From Ditylenchus dipsaci (lineage: Eukaryota > Nematoda > Chromadorea > Rhabditida > Anguinidae), in NCBI GenBank assembly GCA_004194705.1, contig SADC01000313.1, forward strand, positions 62,001-126,000: a DNA stretch of 64,000 nt, in the 5' to 3' direction. Numbering within the stretch: position 1 is the first letter of the stretch; each line of letters starts with the position of its first letter. The notes under the pieces were generated by a model. The model made no database searches. It saw nothing but the letters and a program-made list of their open reading frames with translations, and had not been told where the DNA came from. Shown piece after piece: positions 23,424 to 34,299 of this stretch. The translations under genes were made by a program, and so were the position numbers.

Positions 23424-24585
23424 TAGTAAACTCTTTAAACGGCCCTTCTCACTAAACTGTGACCGCGTGGTGACGTGATATGGTCAGCCAAACGACATTT
23501 ACAGGAAAATGACACCCTCATTGCCACTTCTTTAAGCTATAACTTTGAGGTCGGTCCTCTAACGTAGCTGTTTAAAGAGCTCTGACTTCGGATATTTGCC
23601 ATCCAAGGACAAAGCTGTGCCTTTTTTTGCCTTGGTCCCTCTGTTGTTTTTTAGTGTAAACCCCAAAACTTAATTTTTTTTATAGTATCGTGTAGCACAG
23701 GAGCTCAGCTCTCCAACAAGCTAGTTTCAAATTTCAATGAATTATGATAAATGTAAGAGATTCGGAGTAACAAAACATAAAATTTTATTCATCGGTTCCC
23801 TAAAATACCTGCATTACATTTATTTATTTTTTATCAATGTATTTAAAAATTAACGAAAAGTTTATATATTTTTTCAAACTTTAATTTTTATTGAAGCAAC
23901 TTTCAAATCTCTACAAATGACAACAATACAGCCTTATTAAGTTTGAAAGCTTTTTTGCCTGGCATAAACCATTAAATTCTTCTGAAAATCAGAGGACGCT
24001 GATGTTTCAAAATACGTAACAAAAATCAACCGAGCTGTTATGGCAAAAAAATAATAATTATAATTTTGCATTAAGACTTTGACTTTTTCTAAGACCAAAA
24101 TGTACTATACAATTAGGCGCATAAAATAGTGAGAATAAAAAGTTTATATTAAATGACACAAAAAACTATGATCTTAGTTTCCTAATTTCTCTTATCTTTG
24201 TCAAACACTACGTGTACGCAGAGCAAGTAAAGTCGGAAGTCAAGGTCAAACCATAGTCAAGTAAAGCCATGGGGTGTGTACGAAACAGGAAGTCAATGTC
24301 AAATCATCAATCAAAAACAACTTTATACTCATCCACAGAATTCTAACGGAAACTTTATTAGACACCAACGGACAGCAAATCAAATCATTTCATTCTGCCA
24401 ACCATCAGTCGTTTCATCAGGTCGAAACGGCCATGATTTCTAAACATAGAGAGAGATAAGCCCAATTTTTAAATAAAAACGCCTTTACTGCAACGATGAT
24501 GTATGTAGCAGCACAATGCACCACTGAACACGGGGGTGGATTCGTCACTGCAACCCAACCAGCGGAACCAACCTGCAACCAACCA
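23424..24585. other. Intergenic, no gene recognised
   Basis: 23632 carries GCCTTGGTCCCTCTGTTG. 23690-23730 (cgtgtagcacaggagctcag) resembles a palindrome arm also present at 36000. The remainder is A+T-rich without identified features. Confidence 0.35.
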
Positions 24586-26465
24586 AATCGGACACGGACA
24601 CATATCCCCCGGCCACAATATCCAAGTGGTGGTCCACTTGGATCAAAATTTTTTTTGCTTCACGTTTTTCGGCTTCCAAACAATTTTTCTGCACTGATTC
24701 GAGCATGCTGAAGAAAGTTGACAGTGGTATTAAAATCATGTTTTATGAAAATCTTTGAGTCATCGTTAAATTCTTGATTTTTATAAATTAAGATTCACAA
24801 TAACTTCAAAAATTTTCTCGATATAAACGTGATTTTACCACTGTCAACCATCTTCAGCATGCTCCAATTAGTGCAGAAAAATTGTTTTGGAACCCGAAAA
24901 CGTCGAAAAAAAATGTTTGACAAGTGACGATCACTTGGATAACATCGCCTAGGATGATGTATCGAATCTAACTGGGTGCATACATTATTTTTTATCATAA
25001 TGGTTGAGTGTTTACGTTGGTTGTAGAAGTCCATAGGACTCATTACCAAGGTTACTGTGTTCGACCCAATCTGGCGTTGCAATCAGTCTCCGAGTAGATG
25101 ACCCCGATTTCAAATTTTACCGTTTTCAGAACACAATTTTGGATTGAATCATTTGGGTTTTCAGCTCTTACAGGATTATAAAAATTTTTGTGGACGAAAT
25201 GACCTGTGGACGAATTGATTTAGATGTTTGAATAAGGTACCAATGATTTTTTATTAATTTAAGCTCAAATTCTAAAATTCGGATTCTGGATGTGGAACCC
25301 CCTCGGGTAGTTACCACGGGATCCCTATGCCCAATCAGAGCTTTGAAGGGTCCTATAAAAACCAGTTTATGACTATTGCTCAAGGAAAAATAATGTCTGC
25401 TACCACCAGGATTCAAACATGATCATTCCTGAGAAGCAGTTTTAGGCCTTTTCATTGTAGGCCTTTTTACTGGACACCCTTCCTACGTACCAACAAACAA
25501 TGGTCGTCCACTATTTTCAAGTAGGTTTGAGAGATAATTGATTTTGCCTTCCCAAAACTCAAAAAAATACATTACAACCGGCATTTTACCACTATCAAAC
25601 ATCTCGGCGTGCTTCCGAATCAGTCCAGAGAAAAACAGGGCAAAACCTGAAAAGTAAAAAAAATTAATTTTTTTTGATCAAGTGGGACGACCACTTGGTC
25701 GGTTGGTGGTTTCTTTCAGTCCACAAAGAGCCTGGTCAAATACTTTAGAGGATTACTCATAAGTTTATTATGGATCACTGAAATGATGAAATTCTTCTCA
25801 TTGTTTGGTGTTATATGATATATTCATTGAATAAAACACTTTACTAATGTTCAAGTGAAAGCGCTAATGATTTTTTTCGTGAAATGACCAAGAGCCACGG
25901 ACCGGATGAGATATAAATCCCTGAAAAATGAAAAAAGGCTGCACTCAGAAGATGTCGAACCAATACATTGTCCGGGGGTATTGCGACTATAGTTCTCAAA
26001 AACATCAAATTGATGATATCCTCGAAATTCGGTGTTTTTTACTTCAACACCTCTTTTTCATATTTTTAATTTCTTACCTCATGTTTTTTACAACGTCTCA
26101 TAGCTGAGATTTTTCTCTATCGATTGAGTGGTCAAACCACAAAAGAAAAATAATTTTAAAGAATCCAACCAAAAGTATGGTAAAAACCCACCTAAAATAC
26201 CGAGGTAAAAACATGGTTTTTTACCTCTTTTTGCCGTGCTTTCCAAAAATCAATTTTAACTAGGGTGTTCGACCACTCATCGATAGAGAAAAATCTCAGC
26301 TGCCGGACGATGTAAAACATCTGAGATAAGGAAAACAAAATATATTAAAAAGTAGTGTTTGAAGTGAAAAACACCGAATTTTGATTGATATCATCAAATT
26401 TGATGTTTTTGAGAACTATAATTGCGACTGCGGGAATATTGTGGCCCGGGGATATTTTGTCACAC
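24586..26465. mobile_element. Composite repeat bounded by CCACAATATCCCC words, copy 1
   Basis: It starts cggacacggacacatatccc and ends gggaatattgtggcccgggg. It contains the CCACTTGG palindromes (24620, 25690) and ends with ~380 bases (25620-25990) nearly identical to 43130-43505 in copy 2. The right part is interrupted by a hAT-like insertion at 25988-26420. No transposase frame was found. Confidence 0.6.
25988..26420. mobile_element. 433-bp hAT-like palindromic MITE, 8-bp TSD
   Basis: A perfect ATTGCGAC duplication (25980-25987 and 26421-26428) flanks TATAGTTCTCAAAAACATC and its complement. The inner arms tctcagatg and agctgagatttttctctatc are related to the TTAA element in the iscu intron. 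Confidence 0.85.
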
Positions 26466-26810
26466 GCAGTACGTGACACGTACCGGTGATGGCACCCTAT
26501 TTTCGCCTCTCGCTGACTTCGAAAGGCATTTTTTTTGACTTGTTTATTATTTCTTAACGTTTTAGAAGAACAGGTTGTAGCTGAGGATTTTTCTACAAAT
26601 AAAAAGTTTCAAATTGTTTTTGGTGATATGGACGCAAAATATGAAAGCTTTTGAGAAAACTAATCTAGGAGGCCAAGAGCCAAAAAACAGACATATTTTT
26701 TTACAATACTTCAAAAAATTAAATGAAAAAATGTCGTACCCAGCGGGATAGCGAACTTGAATTTGGGATCACTAAATCGAGGTTTGACTATGTGATCGCA
26801 ATGGTAGATA

Positions 26811-27474
26811 CAGTAGCGGAAAAAAATAATGCGCACCTATAAATTTTGCATCTTTTTGCTCATAAAAAGCAAAAAAGCCCTATTTTGCCTTATTTTTATC
26901 CTTTTGTCTTGTCCAAATTCAACCGTCCGTTTCTGAGCCCTGTATTTCTAAAAAAATACAACGACATGTCATTATGTAGAGAAATGCAAGAGATTTCGAA
27001 TGGTGCATTGAATGTTTAGTTTTCATTGACATTTTTTGTGAAAACTTATTTATGTGGCTGAACAGTCATTTTCCTTAGATTTTCCTTTATTTTGACTGGA
27101 ATCGACGGTCATAATTTTCCTAGAATAATCAAAAAAATAATTTGACCCTACCAAATTGTAGCCGAGACACAGGGCTTACAAATAAACATTTAAAATTGGC
27201 TATAGACATAAAATTCGATAGCTAAAAATTGGTAACATAAAGCGGCGCATTACTTTTTTCCGCCTTCAAAACAAGGCGCATTTTGAAATATATATATATA
27301 TATTAAATCTTACGATAAAACAATTTTTCATGGTGATGTTTCATACTAAAAGCTAGCTTAGATGACGTAGAACAAGTTATCTTTTAACATTTATATCATT
27401 ATTTTTAACAATACACGTTGTGAACAAAAGGATGCAAAAATTTATAGGTGGCGCATTACTTTTTTCCGCCACTG
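26811..27474. mobile_element. mariner-like non-autonomous element
   Basis: TA/CAGTAGCGGAAAAAAATAAT pairs with ATTACTTTTTTCCGCCACTG. A third, internal copy of the right end (gcgcattacttttttccgcc at 27244-27263) suggests a nested or duplicated terminus. The interior is A+T-rich with a TA microsatellite (27291-27303). Ends of this type are typical of Tc1/mariner. Confidence 0.75.
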
Positions 27475-27682
27475 TGTTTAATTGTCCAATTATCCAGCTA
27501 TTGACTTTTTAATGTGCGAGAGGACTCTTAAACTCGCTAATTAAATCAGATAAGGCCAGTCAAGGGTTTTAGGAAAAGGTCTATTGATGTTATGTTTGAA
27601 GAAAGCCATTGTTGCTTCAAGCATTTCCTACCTAAGTAATTATTGCTGGACATAAGTCGAGATTCCATATGTCTCAAGAAAT

Positions 27683-28148
27683 GTATGTGCTGCTTGTGCT
27701 AAACCAATAGAAGATCAATTCTTCCTGACCGCTATCGGCAGACACTGGCATGATGCTGTTTGAGGGTGTCTATTTTTTAATCTGGCTATTGATCAAAAAT
27801 ATAGTTCATTTTAGTGATTGCTGCAATTGCCGACTGGCTGAACTAGGTTGGACTTTTATTGGAAAAAGGCAATGTTATTGTGTTGGCGTGACTACATCAG
27901 ATTGTTTGGAGCTAGTGGTCAATGCTCCCTTTTTGTTTGCAGTCCATTGGTGCTTCAGAGTGGATCATGAAGGCAGGCCAGGGAGTGTACCCTTGCAGTG
28001 TTTTGCTTGTCAGCAGTGCAACAGCAGAGTTGCTTGGCTCCACTTTTGTGAATTAAAATTTAAAAAATTTAGGTTTTGTGTTGGAGATCAGTTTTATATG
28101 AAAATGGACGGATTTTATTGTGAAGATGACTTCAAGCTGCTCAGTTAA
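27683..28148 (+). pseudogene. LIM-only (LMO/Beadex-like) protein gene, frame-disrupted
   Basis: LMO proteins are nuclear adaptors of two LIM zinc-binding domains that bridge transcription factors. LIM1 begins VCAACAKPIEDQFFLTAIGR and HWHDA (27683-27760). A 50-base intron follows, with acceptor TTCATTTTAG, then CCNCRLAELGWTFIGK. In shifted frames come RDYIRLFGASGQCS, IGASEWIMKAGQGVYP and LQCFACQQCNSR. RFCVGDQFYMKMDGFYCEDD completes LIM2, ending at 28148. FACQQCN-RFCVGD is diagnostic of LMO rather than LIM-homeobox proteins. At least three one-base frame changes are needed, so this is a pseudogene or error-containing gene. AATAAA follows at 28153. The N-terminus was not found. Confidence 0.8.
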
Positions 28149-28446
28149 CTGAATAAATAATTGAGAATGTTGCTAAATATGTATTGATGACTGTAAGGAA
28201 TAAATTTGTTTTAAATTGAAAATTTCTGGTTGATAATTAACGGCAGCGAGCGATTGCGGCAATTCAGATTGCGCATGTTCAAATTGCGCAAAAATCATTG
28301 GCATTATCGACAAATATTTAGAGGTGATGACGGGATGGGAATCCCGTCGAGATCCCGCCCGAACGATTTCGGTCTGAATTTCGGGTTTTCACTTATTTAA
28401 AAATAGTGTTTAAACGACTCCTAACTAATTTTTATATGCTTAAAAC

Positions 28447-29869
28447 TAGAGATGGGCATTTGCGTTGCCCAAATACCAATACCATATTTTTGGCCCTCTC
28501 TAGACCCATACCAATACCAATATTTCAAAGATGTGGACCCCAATATTATGCCCAATACCAATATTTTTTCAAAAGTCTATTTTTTCACCAAAATATTGAA
28601 AAAAGTCCCTAATTCAGTCTTATCTCGATTTAGTAACACACTGGAACTGAATTTGGCCTAAAAAACGAAAATTGATTTATTTCGTTTTTATTAGGTTATT
28701 AGTTGAAATGTGCTCGGAATCGAATAATCGAGCAATTTTTAAACTCAAGTTTTTACGAATTAAATTCGGGACGATCTGAATTTCGGACTAATTAACATTG
28801 GGGGATCGGATTTTGGACGAAAAATTAATGTCATTGCACCAGCTGTCGAATGTGGAGAAATCATTTGAAATAAATCTTGTTATGGTGTTGCACAATTGGG
28901 AAAAGAAAAACTCGATTTTGTTTAAAAAAATCACTTCTGGGTAAGAACTTCTGACATTAGTTTTTTTTAATCACCAAAAAATTTTGAGTATAGGAAAGTA
29001 TTTTCGTTAAAGGGGGCGTGTACTTTAGGTCCGGAATATTCGAAAATTTGTCTTGAGCGGAAATCCGGTAAAAACATATTTTCATGAAATTTATCTCTCT
29101 ACGAGAGTACTGCTCCAGCGTTGACCTTCCGGGCAGAGCTCCGTGCTCCCTCTTCTCTCAATCTTGGTAGAATATGCTTTAGTAAAAACTGCCCTAGAGT
29201 TGAGAACAATTCTCAAATCATCAACGTCCATCTTTATCTATCTGGATTATGTTCTTGATTCGAGCGTGGTTTCCACACTGGATATCATATAATGCGTGTT
29301 CGCAGGCAAGACTTCTTCGCAGCGACAAGATCTGACTGTTTACCAGTCTAGCTGCAAGACTAACACCATCACTCACATAAAAAAATGTCGCTTGTGGTTG
29401 TAAGAAGTTCCGAAATTAAAAAATGAGTTTCCTCTGAAGCTATGCGGCAGTTGTTTTATTGCCTGCAATTTTTAAAATAATTGATGTAGTGATCCAGAAA
29501 ATTGTGAGACTGTTGATATTTGCTGATAAAGATGGTGTTAAGAGGAAAAACAATTTGTTTGCATTTTGTTTTTCCGCTCGAGATAACTTTTAAATATTCC
29601 GAACCTAAAGTACACACCCCTCTCAAATTTTTTTTTTTTGAAAAAAGACAATTTAACTGAATCAATGAAATAATAATAAATAAAATTTGTTTAATGTCAT
29701 CCATTAGGCCAAAAAATTGAGAAAAATATGAGTGAACATTTGAAATTTCCATTAAAAAAATTTCATTGTTTAGCACCCAATATCTTTGTCGAACCCAATA
29801 CCAATACCAATATTTTCGAAAGTCACCAACCAATATCCCAATACCATATATTGTTTGTTCCTATCTCTA
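28447..29869. mobile_element. 1.4-kb hAT-like non-autonomous element, 8-bp TSD
   Basis: A perfect CTTAAAAC duplication (28439-28446, 29870-29877) flanks TAGAGATGGGCA and GTTCCTATCTCTA. Subterminal repeats CCAATACCAATA occur several times at each end. The interior (28680-29750) has no hAT transposase frame. Removing it restores the palindrome of the surrounding foldback (tatgcttaaaacgataaaaa). Confidence 0.9.
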
Positions 29870-30057
29870 CTTAAAACGATAAAAAAGTTATTTTTTCTAA
29901 CATTTTTCCACACAAAAAATGGTATTTAAAAAAAAATTTGACTTTTTGCCTTGGTGGACCAAGGTAAATTACCTTGTATATATATAGTATTTGGACAATG
30001 TTTGTCATTCTGTCTGTCACGTTTTTGGTTTGTGTTTTTTTCGCGTTTTCTGATAAG

Positions 30058-30360
30058 AACTCGGGAAAAAGCTCAACGTTACGTTGTAGCCCGAATCCTG
30101 GCCACATTTAAGCTATCGCACGGCTCATTTGGCCGACACCCCTGAGACGTCACTTAATTTTTAAGTTCGTCGTGCACGGGTTTTTGACCCTTTGGGCAAT
30201 TTTTTGAATAGTAAGGGTTTTTTTCGGGATTTTTGTACCGAAGTCGGGGAAAAGCTCAACGTTACGTTGTAGCGCTAATTCTGAGCTACATTTTGAAGTT
30301 ATCGCACGGCTCATTTGGCCGACACCCTGAGACGTCACTTAATTTTAGGTTCGTTCGTGC
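30058..30360. repeat. ~183-bp tandem duplication
   Basis: aaaagctcaacgttacgttg, atcgcacggctcatttggcc and cctgagacgtcacttaattt occur twice in the same order, 183 bases apart. The unit is unlike other repeats in the window. Confidence 0.8.
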
Positions 30361-30769
30361 AGGGTATTTTAGGGGTTTTTGATACTTATGGCAAATACCT
30401 TTTGAAAGTGTTTTTTAAAAGTGCGCAACCACGGATGAGTCAAGCACGTAGCGGGGCCGTGTTGTCCTTATTGTTATCTTCGCTGTGCAGGGCGCTATCG
30501 TTATTTTTGTTGTGCGGGGGCGTTGTTGCCGTTATCTTTACATAATAAAGTTGTTACAAAGTTTTGCGCCCCAGCGTTTTCCTAATGATCCGCTTCCTAA
30601 AATAATTTTGTGTGTTAATATTGCTGTTATATGCCCAATGTTTTAATAGAGTATATTTTGTCAAATCCATTTTCGGCGGTAAATACAAAAATGTTTTGTT
30701 ATTAGGCGCCTGTAAGGCGCCAGTCCACCTAGTTACCTTGTATTAAGGTATTCTACCCCGTTTGGTCAC

Positions 30770-31050
30770 TAGAGCTGGGCTAAAAGAGTCTCTCTATGCA
30801 TTTTTAATCAAGAGTCTTGCTCGGAATTATGTCTAAGGCAAGTAAGGCAAGTGCGGCGCGCATCTCTAACCAACCAAGCCCCCTGCAGCCCCTTCGAGGG
30901 CGCAGGGGCTTGAGAGTTAGAGATGCGCGCACTCACATACCTGAGACACAAATCACTCGAAAGTGACTCTGGATGCATAAAAATGTATGGATACCAGAGT
31001 TTCTTTATGCGTAGGCCCAGTCAACAAAACTATGTTCAAATTCCATTTTT
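30770..31050. repeat. Shared palindromic core, copy 2
   Basis: Same module as 6170-6430: agcccc-tgcagcccc facing gcgcaggggcttg, flanked by gcgcgcatctctaac and gagatgcgcgc, then cactcgaaagtgactctgga. It is nested within the 28242-31783 element. Confidence 0.7.
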
Positions 31051-31309
31051 TGTGGTATCCAGGTACCCTTTCAGGTTGGATTGCTTGGGGGGACCAAGGC
31101 AAAAAGTCGAATTTAGTCAAAAGAAAATTTTTTCTAAAAAATCCATTTTGGTGGAAAAAATATCAGAAAATAACTTTTTATCGTTTTAAGCATAAAAAAT
31201 TACTTAGGAGTCATTTAAACACTATTTTTAAATAAGTGAAAAAACCCGACCACCCCCATCCCCCCCCAACCCAATAAGTGCCCAAATTTACCTTTTTCTA
31301 AGAAACTAT

Positions 31310-31580
31310 TCTGGAAAAAAATTTCCCAAAAAAGAAAAAAATTTGCCTCATAAAAAATAAATTTGCCCCATAAAAAAATAAATTGCTCCAAAAAAAAAGT
31401 TAATTGGCCCCCAAAAAAAGTATTCTTCCCAAGCCCATCTGCTCCAAAAAAAAGTATTTCTGCTCCAAAAAGAAGTATATTTGCCCCAGAAAGAAGTTTA
31501 TTTGCTCCAAAGAGGATTTGTGCCAGAAAAAAGTGAATTTGCCCAAAAAAAAAAGTATTTGCCTTAGAAAAAAGATATAT
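31310..31580. repeat. ~21-bp tandem repeat TTTGCYCCARAAARAAGTA
   Basis: About eleven degenerate units. Period and pattern recall the TTTGCCCATAGAATA array at 1402-1672 and its GCTACAAAAAGTAAATTTG flanks. Apparent Lys/Tyr-rich frames are repeat artefacts. Confidence 0.75.
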
Positions 31581-31928
31581 CCCGTTTTATTTAAAATCCC
31601 AAAATTTGTTCGGGATCCCGAAATTATTTTTCCAAAATCCTGATCCGAAATATTTTTGGCCGAAAATCCCGTCCCGAATCCGCCCGAAACCCGTTTCACC
31701 TCTACAAATATTTGCCGAATAACGCCAATGATTTTTGCGCAATTTGAACATCGCAATCTGAATTGTCGCAATCGCTCGCTGCCCTAATTAACGTACTTTC
31801 AACAAAATGACGACAAAGAATTAACGGCGACCGGACAATTCAGATTTTTTTGAAATGTCGCGCGACAAGGTATAGGGGCGTTTGGTCAAAAAATTCCCAA
31901 TGAGAAATTTTTCGGGCTATAACTGATT

Positions 31929-32186
31929 TGGTTTGCTAAAAACCTGAAATATGCACGAAAACATTATTTCTGACATCAAAAACGGGATGGCACGAAAAAC
32001 CTGAAATGTGCATTAAAACCCCGTCAAAAGACTGAAAAATGCCACGAAACAAATATTTTTTTCGTGGCACATTTCAATCTTTTTGACGGGGTTTTCGTGG
32101 CACATTTCAGGTTTTCGTAGAATCCCGGTTTTCGTGGCAGAAATAATGTTTTTCGTGGCATATTTCAGGTTTTAGCAAACCAAAAG
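31929..32186. repeat. Palindromic MITE-like repeat of CACGAAAACCTGAAA words
   Basis: tttggtttgctaaaaacctg and its complement form the ends, with inner inverted copies of ccccgtcaaaa and gccacgaaa. It is non-coding. Confidence 0.7.
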
Positions 32187-32189
32187 GGT

Positions 32190-32268
32190 ACACGACAATT
32201 TTGTGCCGATAATTTTGTGCCGCGACAATTTTGTGCCGACAATTTTGTGCCGCTATAATTTCAAGTTT
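32190..32268. repeat. 15-bp tandem repeat GACAATTTTGTGCCG
   Basis: Four to five units directly upstream of the Ulp1-like gene. No inverted partner was found downstream before 34 kb. It could be one arm of an element of the tandem-repeat-end kind. Bases 32330-32395 following it look tRNA-like (ggggcagtggtaaa ... gttctaatcctacgg). Confidence 0.7.
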
Positions 32269-32836
32269 TCAAAGCATGTGACCCTTAATGGTTCTTCACC
32301 ATCCTAACTAACCTATTACTACTCTCATGGGGCAGTGGTAAATTCTTGCGGTAAATTCGGCCTCCAAATTTTGTTCTAATCCTACGGCAGCAGACCTTTT
32401 TTTTCTTGAATATCAATCATAAACTTGTTTTTATGAGACTTTTCGGCCTCAGGGTGGGTGGGGAACCACCTGGTACCTCCCTAAATGGGAATCCAATTCT
32501 AGAATCCAAAATTTCAGATTTGGCTGGAACTAATTAAAATCATTGTAACTAACCAGAATCGTGTCATGAAGATGGTTTGATAATGCTAAACCGGAAATTT
32601 GAATTGCAGGAACTCAATTCTGGAGTAGTTTCGTATCCCGTAGAGTCTCAAATGAACCACAAGGTAGCACTTTTCAATATAAAGCTAAACTTTAACTAGT
32701 GATCAGCGAAGAAACGAAGAAGCCGGAGTCTCTAGCAAAACTGGACAAAAGTCAGTGAACCAGTTGCAGTAATCACACTAGACGACACGATTGGTAAGCT
32801 TTGCATGATTTGAAGTGTATACTGATGTATTTTTAG

Positions 32837-33637
32837 ATCTTCACGATGCATATTTGCTAGATGTACTTTGCTCAGATAAGTTGGAATTGTGATAACGGAG
32901 CGGATTCTTCAGTGTCTCAAAACAGAGCAGTGGTTGAATGGGACGTTATCAGCTGCTATCTACAGCTTTTAGCCCAGCGAAGTTTGCGCGACGAAATGGT
33001 GCCGAAGGTACTGCCAATTTTCACTGTATAACTGTAAGTCTTTTTTCAAGATATACGCTTTGACTCGTTCTTCTATCCGGAGTTGGCAAAGAAAGGTCCC
33101 AAAGCCGTGCTCAATTGGACAATCAATGCAGATCTTTTGAACATGATCTTCTTTCGTGCCGATTCACACCACAGGGCATTGGGTCATTAGTTGTATACCT
33201 AAATTTTGTGGTTTTCAGTACAATGTCAGGTTTAGGCAGTCAATTTATTGAAGGTAGACTTGATTTTATGACTCAATGCACGGAGATGGAGAAAGATCTA
33301 AGCCTGCTTAAGTAAGATATTTTTAGTAGACAATTGTAGCAAAAAATTCTGTTAAGGGACTTTCTCAAAGAATTTGTTGTGGAAAGGGGATACGATGAGG
33401 TAAATCCATCTTTTGGATCGGTGCCTGTGAAAAGGCATAATATAGATTTGGAATCGTTGAAAATAAAATGTGTTTTGCAGGACATCTCTGCACAAAGCAA
33501 TTCATTTGATTGCGGTGCCTTCGTGTGCAAGTTTGCGGACTGCTTGTCTCGTCAGGATCAGAAGAAATTCTCGCAGAGAGATATGTCCGTAATTTGAAAA
33601 GAAATCGAAGAAATGATTCGCACAGAAAAACTGTAAC
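32837..33637 (+). pseudogene. Ulp1/SENP-family (C48) cysteine protease, frame-disrupted
   Basis: Such enzymes cleave SUMO precursors or conjugates; related domains also occur in transposons. After acceptor TTTTTAG, the frame pieces are EQWLN, DVISCYLQLLAQRS and LRDEMVPK (about 32920-33010); then DSFFYPELAKKGPKAVLNW, NADLLNMIFFRADSHHRA (33055-33190), the region normally holding the catalytic His; then FLKEFVVERGYDEVNPSFGS, DISAQSNSFDCGAFVCKFAD with the catalytic Cys (DCG) and QKKFSQRDMSVI, EEMIRTEKL to a stop at 33637. Several one-base shifts and a TGA at 33595 interrupt it. The expected HW of the active site reads HR here. Whether it is a host SENP gene or transposon-borne is open. Confidence 0.75.
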
Positions 33638-34299
33638 CTCTTTTTGTTGTTAGCTTCCTTTTGATGAATGTTATAATTGCTTACCGATAAAATTTGCTGT
33701 AGATAAAGTTGATTTGAAGGTTTTAAGTTATCGAACGTTTGTAAGTATTGAGTTTTCTATGAAAGAAAAAAGTTGACCATGTGGACCTCACATGAACCAA
33801 GTGGACACCCTTGTGAAAAAAACTCATTAATGAGATCAACAAAAAATGATCATCAAAACTAGTTATTTATAGAGCCGATATTAAACTAAGAATTCCGGTA
33901 GTCAGAATCAGGCTGTTTACCAAGAATGAAATAACTGTAGTATAAAACCACGTGGCACGCAAAATTTAAGTTAATTCGCGTGAAAAAAACCAAGAACGAG
34001 TCCAAAAAAAGCCAACATCCGAAAAGCCAAGATAATTACGCTAGTCAGAATACTGACACTCAAAATTCTGATGTTGATCTACAATAAATTATACCACTCA
34101 GTTCGGTCGACCACTTGGTTTGGTCAAGTGCCTGATCATCCATTAGAACCGAGGTTTAGATTACAGAAAAACCCTTTTAAAAAATAGGAGTCCTTCACGA
34201 GACAAAAAAAGTTAATTTAAATTCGGTGTAGATCAAAGGGTGTAGATCAAAAGTGTGTAGATCAAAAGTGTGCCGCCCGCCATAACCATGTGTCCCGCC

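Larger units (their letters stand above)
28242..31783. mobile_element. 3.5-kb MULE-like composite element with ~100-bp TIRs
   Basis: GGCAGCGAGCGATTGCGGC begins the left repeat and its complement ends the right at 31783. The arms match for ~100 bases through tttgcgcaa and aatatttagaggtga. Flanks ATAATTAAC (28233-28241) and CTAATTAAC (31784-31792) agree at eight of nine bases. Inside, a second inverted pair (28390-28440 with 31180-31240) shows a foldback split by the hAT element, the tandem duplication at 30058 and a GAGATGCGC palindrome. No transposase gene was recognised. Confidence 0.8.
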
